Shown: positions 10,804 through 23,320, counted from the stretch's first letter. The stretch: DNA of 64,000 bases from Guadua angustifolia (GCA_036346375.1 CM070517.1:11325161-11389160), one strand, 5' to 3'. Numbers and translations are program-made. Notes: generated by a model from the sequence alone, not told the origin.

Positions 10804-13800
10804 GGGCTTTAGGTCCGTGGTATGTGAATTTAGCCATTTTACTCTAGAGTAAATTAAAATTTTGCTGCGTGAAATTAGAAACATGGCATAGGTTTCTACT
10901 CCGTTAAAATTTGGCCTTAGGGCAATAACCTTAAAATCTGAATTAGAGTGGTTAACTAATTTAAAACCTGACACACTCAGATGCACAGTAGGATGGGTAT
11001 GGGTATCATTGCATTACGCTTAAATGTTGTATGTAAGCTTTGCTGTTGAGTGCTAAATTTATTGATTGCATATTGCTTTGATTATGAAAGGACTGTTGGA
11101 ATCAGTACGCTTATGTTCATGTTATTGGTTAAGCCGAAAGGTTTCGACTTTGTTCCTTTGGCCGAGTTGTGGTTTTGCTTGTGGGTGTGACTGGTTAGTA
11201 CCACCCCTTGTTTTTTTTGGGAGCCTCTCGTTATTGAGTCGTCGTTTTCGTGGAGTAGTTTAGAGGTTAAGGAGGGAAGGTTGGTTTCTTTTGCCTTTGA
11301 TGTTTGGATTTAAAGAGAAAAGCTTAGTGATGAACCCCCCTTTGGATTGCTTTTACTATTGTGTTCGGTTTCGTTGGATTCTTTGGGTTTTGTTGGTTAT
11401 CTTGGGTGGCCTTGTGGAGAAAACTATTGTAGCTGTTGTTCTCTCCATTTAAGGAACTTATTGAAGTTTTATTGGTGCAAAACTCAAGCCGTGAGAACTT
11501 AAGGTTTGGGCTATAAAGGAAAAAGGTGTGATTCGGCCGATTCGTTTTTCCTTCGTGTGAATTTAATTGTGCAACTCCTTTCCTTCGTAGAATTTTTGGA
11601 GTTTGATGATGATTTGGAGATCTTGTGGATGACAAGGCTTGAGTCCTGTCATTTTCTAAGTCTTTTTGAGAGTCGAGCTTCCTTGGAAAAATTTGGTCAG
11701 CTTGCTTGGAAAGGAAAATACGACAGCCAGACTAAGTTGTAGGTTGATTGAAGGACTTCCCATATGAGATTAGTAGAACGATTGGGTTGTTAGGGTGGTT
11801 GACCCTGTAATGATAGATGACAGGAAATTTTCTGTTGGTTATGGTAATCCATGGTTAATAGTAGTGATGATGACGAAGGAATAACAAAGTTTGGTTGAGG
11901 AACTTGTTTAATAGGGTGACGAAATTAAATTGTTTCGAGGTGTTCTCAGTGGTTGGATCGTGTGGGGTAATAATAAGCTTTTATAAAGTGTGGATAGTAT
12001 CATCTAAGTCGAGTTTGCAAGTCAAGTGCGGAGAATCGTTGGATTGAATATTTTGGAGCTTGGTTTGCTCTTTAGCGGCGGATGGTCTTAGAGCCATTTT
12101 GGCGATTTATGTATCGGGGAGGCATTGTCTAAATTATTGGGAACTTGAATAGTTGCTCTAATGTGTTCGTTCTATTATTGTCAAATAGGAATTTTGAGGG
12201 CAGGTTGATCTTACTAAAGGTTGCTTTGAACAGCGATGTCGTGGAAATAGAATTAAGCAGTGGTGTGATGGTCAGGTTGATTGCGGATAAAATCTTAACC
12301 TGTTTCCCCTTGATAAGCATTCTAGCGGAAGAATTGGTTCAACGTAGGTAATAACCTTTTCAAGCGTGGATCTAATCGATGGGTGAAATATTATGAGGAA
12401 GAAGGAAAGTTAAGCGTGGGTTAGTGGTAACCCCAATTTCTAGCCTGGGTTAGGCGTGGATAGTAAATGGATTCAGAGTAGAGAGTAATGAATGGTGTTC
12501 CAGGATTGGTTTTCTTTCTTGCGGTGTCTTGTTTTCCTTTAATCGAGTGCTTCCTCGATGTGCAATTTTTCACCTTGGAGCTTAAGGTGGTGGATTTGGT
12601 TTGTGCTGGTAGAGGGAATTTAGTTCTCTTCGGTTCTTTTGTGACCTCTTTTGAAGAAAGATTTGTGCCTTTTGATTTCGTTCTTCGAGCCAGATCGTCC
12701 TAGAAGGAGAACCACATATGGATGGGATTTAATGAAGTCCTCATTGGGGTAGGTGTTGATGGATCAATTATGAACCTTTTCTTTGAGTGGTTGTTTCGTT
12801 GTACGAGACAAATTGAAAGAAGGTCAGGTACGATTTTGTGCTATGAGGGAATTTGATTGTGCCCTGTGGAGCTAATCACTTCGATAGTAAAGAATAATTT
12901 TTAATCCTATTGAGGGAAGTGGTTAGTTTTGTTAAGCAAATTGAGATTTTATTTGCTCTCTAGTGTGGGACAAGAAAGTGCTGGGACGTGGGTTCATGGT
13001 TGAGTGTAATAGAGGATTATGCTCTTTGATTTATCTATCGAAATTGAATGGCTCGTTATGACTCTTTTCTTCAAATGGTTGTCTCTATGCATGAGGCATG
13101 TATGAAGAGGCGGGTATGATTGTGTATTGTGATGGAATTGGGATTTATGCTAGAATGGGCGATTCATGTTGATAGTAAGGAATGGCTTTGACCTGTTGTT
13201 TCGGGGCATTTATTGAAGAGATAGGAGTTGTGTTTTGGTTTTGGAGGATTAGGTGTTAAAAGGTTAGAAATAGTAATATGTTCGAAATTGGTTAGAAACT
13301 TGTTGGATTGAAACGCCTTGTGTGGCTCCGTGGTTTAAGCTAATCGACCCGTGGGATAGCTATGGTATAGTGGGCTAACTCGTTCAATGTTATGGCTTGG
13401 TAATGGTTTTGTGGTTATAACGATTAATCAATGAGGAAAGATGTGAATCAGGGTTTTCTTGGTTTTTGGGGGATTTGAGTTTAGAACCCCAACTGTTCAA
13501 TCAAATAGAATTAAGTGAATTCGGTGGAAATTGGTTGGATGCTTAATAGAGTGATGTGGCATGTGTTAATCATGTCATCTCGAGTGATCTGTGAAGTAGA
13601 GGTTGAGAGAGAGGAGAAAGTTTTGGTGAGTGAAATTGACTAGGAGAATTAGAATTGAGTTGGAGACTAGTGATATGATCCTCCGGGAAGAATCATTGGT
13701 TGATTGCAGGTCGTACGTTGGAGCATTAAAGAGAAAGTGTCTGAGTTGTCAGACAGGTGATGAGAATGGTATGCATTGAAATTTTGGTTGTTTGTCTAGA

Positions 13801-14154
13801 TCTATTGGAGTTTAAGCGTGAGAGTTGTGAATTCTCTGGTTGAGAAAGTTCTTTTGGGATTCCTGGTTCAAGAAGATGCAAAGTAGATTTGGTTTAGCCT
13901 TGGTCTTTGAGTAAGGCTGGGTTTTCGGGTCTTGTGCCATGCCAATTAAGGAGGTAAAGTGAGTGTTGATTCAAAAAGGGATGTAATGAGTTAAGTTCTT
14001 GCTTCTTTATTGGGAAGGGAAGTGGATTGAATTTTGGAGTTCCTCTTGCGTGAGGAATACCCGGATTTGTTGTTTCGGATATCCTTGTTTTGTATGTTGT
14101 TTCCGTTGTTCTTGTTGGTGTTCTCGTTGTGGTCAGAATTCGAGGTCGAATTCT

Positions 14155-14171
14155 GTTAAAGGGGGGAAGAG
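14155..14171 (+). other. Polypurine tract
   Basis: A purine run, AAAGGGGGGAAGAG, ends immediately before the TGTAATACC of the 3' LTR, where plus-strand priming occurs in LTR retrotransposons. Confidence 0.85.
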
Positions 14172-17100
14172 TGTAATACCAAAAAAAAAATGTGTACCAG
14201 GATTTTTTTTTCGTCTCACCTAACCTCATATATCCTTCCATTGTGTGGCTACCATCCCTCCTGGCCAGATTTTTTTTTTGTTTTTGTTCCCCTCAACCAG
14301 TGCCGACTCCCTTCCCCTCTCATTTTTTGGATGAAGCGCACAGGCCGGCTGCCCTTGCTCCTGGCCGAGAGCCCCATGCCGGCTGCCTCCCGCTCTTCCC
14401 CTGGCGATTCTCCCTGGTTGGCGCTTGCAAAACCCCCAGCCGGCGAGTTCCTCTCCCCCTGGACAGCGAGCTCCAGCACCTCCTGGCTCGGCGGCGCCCT
14501 GCCTCCTCCCCCAGCCGGCACTCCAGCTCCTCCTGGCTCGGCGGCGCCCTGCCTCCTCCCCCAGCCGACGCTCCAGCACCTCCTGGCCGGCGCGCCCTGC
14601 CTCTCCCCTGGCCTTGGTGCCCCTGCTCTGCCTCCCCTTCCTCCATGGCTCTATGAGGTCTTTGAGGTATATTCTTCTTGGGGTCCAACTTGCATGCCAA
14701 GTGTTTGTGCAAATGCCTAGCTAGAGTCCTTGTTTTGAGATGCAATTAATTGAGTGGATTTTGGATCACGGATGCATGTGTGCTTGCTATGAACATGTTA
14801 AATTCATTTAATGTCATCCTTTTCTTTGAGCCTGTCAAATTAATTGTGGTGTTTGGTTCCCTTGCGCATGCTAGGTGATTGATGAAATTCCTAGAAGGTT
14901 TAGATTATTGGTATCGTAGTGAGTTAAGTATGCAAGGTTGAGGGATGAGCTTTGAAATGCTAGAATCGATGCATTGCCAAATTTTGTGTGTATGAATAAG
15001 CATGTCTGTGTAGGATTGCTATTCTAGAATTTATGCGTGTATTAGTGTACGATATCTCATAAGGAAATTTTCTTATGGTACAGCATTTTATTTCTCATGC
15101 ATTATTCAAATGTGTTAGCATTCATTTTAGTCAATGATTATGGATGGTAGCTTGTATCTTTTGTGAACTGTGATGAGTGTTTGGTGATGCCTATTGCTTC
15201 AATTCCTATTACTTTGTGAATGCAACCTAATGACCTGCTTGGCTTGCATGTAATAGAGCTTAGAAATTGTAGTGTCTTTACTTGTTAGTTGAAAAAAAGG
15301 GGCATTTGTAAATCTATGTTACTGTGCTCTTATGGGACTAAGAAAGATAAGATTCGGTAAGAGGCTCTTAGTGCATGGTGGTTATTAGCAATGGAGGTAT
15401 ATTAGAAGTTGTGGTTCATGTTCAGAATAGAAATGTGCTTAATCTTCGCCTTAATCCTCTTGAATCTTCATATTTATAGGGCTACTTGTGGCAAGGAAAG
15501 GGTGATGGCAAACTTGACATAAAACCTAATGGTTTGGTTTAGTAGTAATTATTCCCAAGTTCAAATCCAACCATGTCCTTTTAGTGCTGTTCATGCTTCA
15601 AGGGTTTAGCTTTTGTGCATAGTGTCTAGGAAGGGTATTTTGCAGTGGCTGTTGGTGTATGATACTGAGTCTTTGCATAATCATGCTTCTTTAATTTCCG
15701 TTAAGTTTGTGATTTGTGACAATCGTGCCTTGCCCTATCTTGGGTTCTTTGTTCTCTAGGGTTGGTGGTTTCTAAGCGTTGCAATGGGCCGTCAGTCTCT
15801 CGTCGAGGTTAAAGGCAAGTGCATCCCCAAGAGTGTCATTTGAGTGTTAAATGCTTTGTTTGCGATAAGATTATGAAAATACTAATGGTTTGGTTATGTT
15901 TAATAGTATATCTACAAGTTGCTTTTAGTATGATGATGAGGATGGATGAATGTTAGCAAATTGGTAAGTAAGTTATTCAATTCCCATTTATTGTATCGCA
16001 CTACGAATTGTACGAATGAGTATGGTTATGTGATGCAAGTGTAGGGACAAGCTTGCACTATAATCACCTAGTTGTTCATATCTGTAAATTTGATCTACTT
16101 TATAGAAATTATGTGTGATGCCTTTCCCTGAATTTTATTCATGACTTTATTTACTCTCGAATGAATCACACTGGGGCAATATCAAGTTAATAGGTACTTC
16201 CATATTGGTTATGGCTATGTGTGGTGAAAATGAATGAGGGATGAAATGCATTCACGTCAATTGCATAATTGCATTCATAATGGACGAGGCGTCCCATGTT
16301 GATGCGGGCCTCGGTGCTCACCCGTAGTGAGCACAAAAGTCCTACCTCGTAGTCCCATCCACGGGTGGGAGCGAGTCAGTAAGAGTAGGCCCCGCCACGG
16401 GATGGTTGGGATTGAGGGTGCACACCGACGGGTGTGCACTCAGCTATACCGGTATACGCTATGACAATGTGCATTATGAGCATGCATGGTGCATTCATTT
16501 TATGATTCATGAGAAAAAGGATGAGAGCATAGAAGCATTGCATTGTGTGTTGCAATTGGTAAATGTTAATTGATGAGAATGGAAATGACAGGTTGAGTAT
16601 TGAGTCGTGGGCTCATTCTGAAATGATTGTTGAGGCATGAGTAAGGTTTATTTATGTTTCGAGTTGTATGTGGTAAGTTGGGTTAGTTTACATTTCTTTA
16701 GCTGGAAAATTTCAATTACGTATTGGTTATGGCAAATGGTGAAGTAATCGTGTTCTTACGTTTGAAGTTATATGAATTCAAAATTGCTCCCTTTATTTAA
16801 GGATGTCAAGTAAAGGAATTATTACTGTATGTCTTGAAGTCGTTGTATTCTAATCGAATTCATTACTTTTATGCCTGTTTGCACTTTGCTGAGTCTTGGA
16901 CTCACGCTTGTTTGTTACTTGTTTTTCAGGTGCGTTGAGGTTACCTCGCTGGGAAGGGAGTAGTAGCACGAACACGGCTGCAACCACCATTATTTGAATT
17001 AAATCATGAGTAGTGTCAAGTCTTGATTATAATTGTAATTAATGTGATTGTAATTTATTATTCATCGTGATGAAATTTATTAATTCCTGTTGGGTGTGTG

Positions 17101-17263
17101 GTTGATTAACTAAGGACCTGCTAGAATGATATCGTAACTCATCTTGTTATTCTTTTGTCTGCCGAGTGGATGTCCATATTTTTAGAGGAGGTCTTTGCCA
17201 AAATTTTCAGTGAAATTGGGAGTTAGTAGCATTCTGGACTCTGTGGGAAGTCGGGGTGTTACA
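14172..17263 (+). repeat. 3' LTR of the LARD
   Basis: 3092 bp, a direct repeat of 7710-10789. The two copies agree over long runs. Most differences sit at or next to CAG/CTG trinucleotides, for example ATTCTGTTT versus ATTCATTT and GGACTGG versus GGATGG. Confidence 0.93.
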
Positions 17264-18186
17264 ATATAAGTTAAAGATATATCTACCCTACGCATTTGAG
17301 TACGTGTTTTCGTACCATCTCGTTCTACTCCTTTTTCATAACACGATGTTAGAACTAATTAGTTATCTACGTTGACATTTATATGTACAGTTTTCACTGG
17401 ATTCTTTTTATGATCGAGCTAGATCGTAGTCTGATCACAGTTATGGACTCGAAAAGGAAACCAATTGAAAAGTATCAAAACTTGATCGACATGCTCAACC
17501 GGTATTCTTGTTCCTGTCATTATTGTACTAGTTCTATTTCCTTCCATTTGAAAAAATCTAATCATGTACAATTCGTAATCACGTGTGTAGTGCATTCACA
17601 TGGTTCCGTGCTAAAATCAAGGGCGTATTTAAGGAGAAATTTGATGTTACAATTGCCTCTCGAGTACATATATCATAATGCTAGCTTTTTAGTTAGTTCA
17701 CTTAATTTCCTTGCATCAATTTCGCGCTTTCAAATTTTTTCACCGCAGGTCTTGAGACAGCCACCGGGCAATAATTTATGCTGCTACTATGTATGTGCGT
17801 TTATGCAGACCAAAACCGGAGGCGCTGACTGCATGCTAAAAGGTGACAAAGGGGTGAGTAAATATAATTACTAGCTTAATGATGCCTAGGTGCTCGTTAT
17901 ATCTTGTACAAATTCAAGGATTGATTAGTTAATTACTTAATGATAGGTGCCTTAATATTTGGCGGAACAAGGTTCGGAACTCTCACCGGCGCGAGTGAGA
18001 GCAGTCCAAGAATAACTCGTCGGCTTCATTTATGATGAGGTCATAAATCCGAAAGGCGAGTTTCACGAACCAAATGTAAATAGGTGGGGTCCTTCAATAC
18101 CGGTGAACTGTTGAGGTCGACATCTACGCCTAGCAAGAGCGATGCACGTAAAAGATCCCGATGAACAAAAGGAAAAGAAAGACTAA
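17264..18186 (+). pseudogene. CACTA ORF2 protein, 3' part (Ulp1-like cysteine protease)
   Basis: This continues the gene broken at 7704. An exon after a TACAG acceptor (about 17392-17502) encodes HWILFMIELDRSLITVMDS. A second exon, after a GCAG acceptor at about 17750, encodes LRQPPGNNLCCYYVCAFMQ. A last exon, starting near 17948 and ending with TAA at 18184-18186, includes NPKGEFHEPNVNRWGPS. The His-Trp, Asp and Gln...Cys arrangement is that of the Ulp1/C48 (SUMO protease) family; the usual CGYY reads CCYY here. Such domains are known fused to plant transposon proteins. Whether it ever cleaved SUMO or the transposase itself is unknown. Confidence 0.75.
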
Positions 18187-18413
18187 AGTTGTAATTAAAG
18201 TTATTAATGAATGTTCTGTGATCCCGATGAACAGAAGAACTAATATGTGTACATATTGTAATACATTAGTTGTAATTAAAGTTGTTAATGAATGTTGTTC
18301 TTTGATTTAATTATCAGTCAATTGTGCATGATTGATTATATGTGCTTTAATTAGTTGTACACACATATATATTATATATATAATATAAAAGCTAGTGGAC
18401 ACACACACACACA

Positions 18414-18507
18414 TATATATATACGGCTCATAACTCATCAGTACTGGTTAGAGAAACCAACCAGTACTGATAAGGGCCATCCGGAACTCACGGGTTAGTG
18501 CCACGTG

Positions 18508-18564
<57 letters not shown>

Positions 18565-18799
18565 GGCTCATAACTCATCAGTACCGGTTGGAGAAACCAA
18601 CAAGTACTGATAAGGGCCATCCGGAACTCACGGGTTAGTGCCACGTGTGGCCTCCAACCAGTACTGATACTCTATCAGTACCGGGTGAGCGAACCGGGAC
18701 TGATGCCGTTGAGCATCAGTTCCAGATGGCTTGTATCGGTTTAAAAACCAGTACTAAAGACTATTTTTAATTGTTATTAAGGCCAGTTCGGTAGTAGTG
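18414..18799. repeat. 3' subterminal repeats and terminal inverted repeat of element A
   Basis: Two ~95-bp direct copies (about 18414-18510 and 18557-18652) contain the palindromic unit CATCAGTACCGGTTGG ... CCAACCAGTACTGAT. More single units follow, and the element ends in the complement of CACTACTACCGAACTGGCC at 18799. Subterminal arrays like these are the usual binding sites of the TNPA-type protein of CACTA elements. Confidence 0.85.
18508..18562. repeat. (AT)n microsatellite
   Basis: An uninterrupted AT dinucleotide run of about 27 units separates the two subterminal repeat copies of element A. Confidence 0.95.
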
Positions 18800-19026
18800 C
18801 ATGCTAATCCATCTCCGAACACGTCAAAATGTGCATACTCCCAGCTGCATACATGTTAACATGATATACACCTCATCTATACATACTCCCACTACTAGAA
18901 AAACGATCTTCGCATCGATTCATCTGTCGATTAGCCACGAACGGGACTAATAGTAGCAACGATCCGGTTCGTGGCTACTAGGCTAAAACGTGATTTTTCG
19001 CTCACATTAGTCGGTTCGTGCCATGA

Positions 19027-19360
19027 CACTACTACGAGAATAGGTCATCTTTGCGGTTCGTCACGCCATTACGCCGATTATGGGCGCGGCATCATTGGTC
19101 GGCGATGATACTCGGGGTTATCACCTTGCCGGTGAGGCGGCGGTGATAATAGATATCCTTGCGGTTCATTATACAACCGGCGGTGATATTGACTATCTCT
19201 GCCGGTTTACACTAGCATCCGGCGGTGATACTCAACTATCTCTGCCGGTTCAACCTAGAATTGGCGATGATATATGTATATCTGCCGGCTTATCTGACGA
19301 ACCGACGGTGATTCGTGTATATCCTTGCCGGTTCCTAAACTAACCGGCGGTGACTAATCG
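19027..19360. repeat. 3' terminal inverted repeat and subterminal repeats of element B
   Basis: After CACTACTACG, about eight units of the form CCGGCGGTGATA ... TATCTCTGCCGGTT follow at roughly 25-45 bp spacing. A plus-strand open frame across 19080-19343 only reads through these repeats and is not called. Confidence 0.85.
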
Positions 19361-19370
19361 ATTCGAAAAA

Positions 19371-19537
19371 ATTTGTAGATGTACTTCATAGATTACTCTA
19401 CCTATGTATAAAATTGCGGGTTCAAATTCAATACATATGAGGACTTACAAAAAGAGTTTTTGTAAGTCCTCATATGTATTGAATTTGAATTCCTAATTTT
19501 ATACATAGGTAAGTAATCTATGAATACATCTACAAAT
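19371..19537. repeat. 167-bp long hairpin
   Basis: Two inverted arms of about 80 bp: the left begins TTTGTAGATGTA and the right ends TACATCTACAAA, meeting around CAAAAAGAGTTTTTG at about 19450. The stem is nearly complete apart from a few mismatches. It lies between the subterminal repeats and the 3' end of the ORF2 gene. No target duplication was identified, so I call it a foldback and not a defined MITE. Confidence 0.85.
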
Positions 19538-19732
19538 TCAGAGTTCGTGACTTTTATTAGTTGGTGTGCACGATGTGTACACGGAAGGCTGTGTGCACAT
19601 GATATATTGCCTTCAAATATATAGTATATGAAGCGTCGTTAGATCATAATTAAAATATATTAAAGCATCACAATATTTAGTTTTTTACAATTAATAGTCT
19701 ACGTTCACAAATGTAGTGTGAGTACATCTCAT

Positions 19733-22700
19733 TCACTTTAGATCGAAGCTTCCGTCGTGGAACTCGCCCTTTGGATCGATGACATGTTAATCAATGAATC
19801 CAATGATATGCTCTTGAATTGCTAAAATTTCTTTCGACGATGGCGATTGGTTCTCGGCTTGGGCGTGTTATTGAAGAAAGAGAAATTTAATTAATGATGA
19901 TAGATGTTAAATGAAAGAAAAGTAGGCATGAATGTGTAATTATATACCATGTCTTCGTTATAGCCGATAGATCTTCGTGACAATTGCATGTAAATTTGTA
20001 CATACGTAGTATCGCATAAACTATTTCCACGGTCTGTCTCATGCATGGAAAGTCTGTTATTACTTTGAAAGTTGTCTGTAGGGAAGATGTGGACCACCTT
20101 TCTTGCAATACCGTGTGAATCTTGTTGTGAATGATTTTAAATAGTAATTAACCTTAAATACAATAGAATAAAATATTACTAGAGCAATAGCATAACGATC
20201 GAGTTTACTGTTCATCATCTTCCAAAATTATGTTCATACTCACGAAGTTCTTTTCTCAACGAGTCCAAGACATAAACCACCGCTAGCTTCTAACTCGATG
20301 TGAGGAAGACCCGGTGATAACTAGACATATATGTTAACACACCTATTAGTCCCACACCGTGTCACGCAAAAATAGTAAAACAATATTAGAAGTAGGGTAA
20401 TACGTCTTTGAAAGTTATAGGGTACAAATACGGAGGTTTTCTTTCTCACTTGAAGAAAGTCCTAAATAAATAGTCTTCAACAAACTTTGGGTCATCACGG
20501 ACGAGTTTCTCGTTAACAAGCCCCGGATCGAGAAATCCTAAAGCTTCATCCTTATTTTTTGCACATAAGCGTATCTCCATTCTACATATGTAAAAAAAGT
20601 TAGACATCTGCTTGAACGGTACAAGAATATACAATAATATAATTAGAGACTTACAAAGTCCACGGTCGACCCGAATGACGCGTCCGAGCATCGGCGGTAC
20701 AACATATACAATTCATTGAACTCTAACTGAACATGCCATCCCCATTGTGAAAATCCGAATCTTTGTATTTCTTTGGGATCGCCCACATACCCTCTTGGCA
20801 TCGCTGCATGTATCTTGATGGACGCGCGCAATTTTGTTGTTAGGTTCTCTAAATCTTTTGGGGAGCCATCGGTTGCCCCTTAATGTACTTCGGCTTAGAC
20901 CTAGGTAAATAATTACGGCGTTGTTCAGTGACATCTTTTGAGCTTGCAACATCGGCGCCTCGGCACTAGCCATCTTCAAGTTTTGCTTTACGGATATGCG
21001 CTCATAGTCCAGACATTTCGAAGGTTCGAGAAGCCATACTGTCTCTTTGGCTTTTGCCATACTCAAGAAAAACTCCTGCGCATTAGCATCGACTTTAGTC
21101 TTCTCGGGTGATGGCACCTTTTGGAAGTGAGATGTTACCTCGGCCTTCGTTTGCTCTTTGCGTTCTTCTTGATCATATCGGCGGTAATTTCTTACGAGGC
21201 TGTGTTGCCTTCCACAGATGACCGAGATTTGGTACAAGGCGATGCGGACTTCGAGATGGTGCCGATGTTCGACTCTTCTTATGTGCCGGTGAGGAGTTGG
21301 ACCTTTCTTGGTGGTCTTGCCGAGGAGGAGTTGGACTTTTTACGGATGGTGCCGGTGGAGGACTTGGACTTTTCTGGTGGTGGTGCCGGGAGGAGTTGAT
21401 CCTTTTGTGGATGGTGCCATGAGGAGTTGGACTTGTCCTAACTTGGTGCCGTGCGGAGGAGTTGCACTTTTCGTGGCTTACAGTCTGCGTGTGGAGAGTG
21501 CGGCTCATCATCATCGTCGTCGTTGTCGGCCTCATCGTCCGAGCCGAACATAATCAAGCTCTTGCGCCACGCGAGGAAGCCATGCACGTTTTCTCCAAGT
21601 TTGTTTTTAGTCCTCGCCAGAATCTCTACCTCCATTTTGCGATATTGTCGGACTACACTGTCTCGCCGACCTCGGAGAATCCCAGCATGTAGGCGGCGGG
21701 GCGAGAACTCGCGAGGAGGCACATGGCCAAGCCCCGCCATCACCACCTTGATGGTAATGCCATGTGCGACAAATGCAGCTTGCACGGTGTCGGTTCTGTG
21801 ATGTCATCCACTGGAAAATGGAGTCGATGCTCTCCCGGAATCGTTGCGGACGCGCAGCTGCTCTTAAGAACACCGTGACTGAGGTTCGGAGGGCTGTCAT
21901 CGAGTGGCGGTCGTGAGCTGAGAGCTTTCTTCCTGCTTGCTCCACAACTTGATCCAGCTTCGCTCTCTCTTCCTCTAACGCTCTTGACCAAAGATCTTGT
22001 ATTTGACTTTGCAGTTCATATTCTCCTATTCTTTTCTGCCGCTTGTACATAAATACGTCATCTGGGAAGCCTTCTTTCCACGGCACCAAACCAACTCCTC
22101 GGGTGCGCCCAGGATGCTCTCTGTTACCAGTGGCAACGATCGGCTCATCATTCTCCTCCGTGGGATGAAAAGCCCTTGAGGAAGACTCCACGTGGGCATC
22201 GATATTTTACAGGACACCTCCGGGCTCTATCGCTCCTGGCTCAAGCCGCCATCTTCGAGATAGAAGTCCCCTCCCAAGCAACCCAAATGCTTTGATCGTG
22301 CGATGAACTTCGGCCGTCGCGAGTATGCGCCCTTGAGGTTAGCTCTTGTTCGCGCCTATCCCACACAGTATTTTCTTCACGTAGCCACGATTGCCTAGTG
22401 TGTGAGGGTGGATATTCTTATCGCGTTTGTCTTGTTCTTGACTCTTTATGCAGGCTTCTTGAAATTCCTATACTCCACAAAGTCCTTCCAAAATTCTCTT
22501 ATCTTTGGAAACATGTTAAAATTTGGCGTGACATTCTTCTTCACATAGGTCTTATTCATTTGAGTCTTCCAATTCTTCGGCATGTGCACATGATACCTAG
22601 TGCACGTTTTTTGCAACCAACTCGACCCTGGGGAAATGGAATACTTGTTTTAGCTTGCCCCATAGCGATTCCTTGGTCATCGGGAACAACCCTTGATCAC

Positions 22701-23070
22701 CTTCGCGGCGATCCATGATCTATAGATGATGGGCACGTTATCCCTAACAAGTACTCCACGAGTCGTCTGTCTGGCAACGCCAATGACTTCGGGTATAGCA
22801 GTTCCCGACTTCCGAGAGTGGAGTATGTTGTGAACGCCCTTGACATCTTGTTGAACCCACGACACCTTGCGCGGCTTTGTTCACCGACGTTTGAGCCTAC
22901 AATTGGATCTTGTTATTAGTCGTATGACCCTACAATATTTTAGGATTCTAGCGTACTAATACTTTACCTCGCCCATGTTAGTCGCGTCGACTGGTCCATG
23001 GCGATGGCGTCGACTTGGCCCATAGCGAGCGTCGGTTTGGTCCATGGTACGTGGCGTCGGGTTGCTCCAT
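19733..23070 (-). pseudogene. CACTA ORF2 protein of element B (DUF8039 and Ulp1-like)
   Basis: Minus-strand, multi-exon. Exon 1 begins at 23070 (MEQPDATYHGPNRR, with repeated Met-Asp-Gln type units) and ends at a GT donor near 22975. Exon 2 carries SWVQQDVKGVHNILHSRKSG and TTRGVLVRDNVPIIYRSW (about 22865-22700), which I cannot assign to a named domain. DUF8039-type remnants lie near 21985-21610 (EPTPCKLHLSHMALP, then RKMEVEI). A Pro/Ser/Lys linker follows (21535-21170). The protease region starts with LGFLDPGLVNEKLV (about 20560) and includes FPCMRQT (about 20050), where the catalytic Gln...Cys block is degraded. The TGA stop is at 19733. Many small frameshifts, often at CAG/CTG sites, break it. 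Confidence 0.7.
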
Positions 23071-23320
23071 ATCAATATCCTCAGAGGTCCAAGTAGCCAC
23101 TTGGGCTATCCACTCTACCGTCTACATTCGAGGGCCGAACTCCCTCGGCACTTGTCCACGATTCGAGGCCATTCCTAACAATCCAAAATATGCACATGTA
23201 ACTTTAAAATGATACTTATACATGAGAAAAAAATCACATGATACATATACATCTCGAAATGAAAAATAATATGAAAAATTCATATATTCTTAAGAATATA
23301 TTCCACACTAAAATGATTTT

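Larger units (their letters stand above)
10790..14171 (+). other. LARD internal region, non-coding
   Basis: Between the LTRs there is no frame longer than about 115 codons and no recognisable retroelement motif. The start carries the Met-tRNA primer site (10792-10803) and the end the polypurine tract. Parts look like diverged copies of one another, for example around 12730-12860 and 13050-13200. Confidence 0.8.
7710..17263 (+). mobile_element. LARD-like LTR retrotransposon, 9.55 kb, no coding domain
   Basis: Two ~3.1-kb direct LTRs (7710-10789 and 14172-17263) start TGTAATACC and end GGTGTTACA. They are flanked by the 5-bp duplication ATATA (7705-7709, 17264-17268) and bracket a 3.4-kb internal region. 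A primer-binding site complementary to initiator-Met tRNA (TGGTATCAGAGC) follows the left LTR, and a polypurine tract (AAAGGGGGGAAGAG) precedes the right one, giving plus orientation. I find no gag, protease, RT, RNase H or integrase, so it must rely on another element's proteins. Long LTRs with a conserved non-coding interior fit the definition of a LARD (large retrotransposon derivative). The insertion splits the ORF2 gene of element A and the LTRs are nearly identical, so it is young. Confidence 0.92.
3550..18799 (+). mobile_element. CACTA (En/Spm) element A, 5'-truncated, carrying two insertions
   Basis: Plus-strand CACTA element of family 1. The 3' terminus is clear: subterminal repeats at 18414-18780, then an inverted CACTACTACCG end finishing at 18799. 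It carries an ORF2-type gene (4977-18186) but no TNPD transposase. The 5' side fades out near 3550, before any terminus, leader or TATA box, so the copy is incomplete and non-autonomous. A solo LTR sits in its leader minisatellite and a 9.55-kb LTR retrotransposon in the gene. Its closest relative here is element C, which lies in inverted orientation 15-20 kb away. Confidence 0.75.

Noticed and set aside
19080..19343. 87-codon frame at the left end of element B
   Set aside because: Reads straight through subterminal repeats; no start context or domain.
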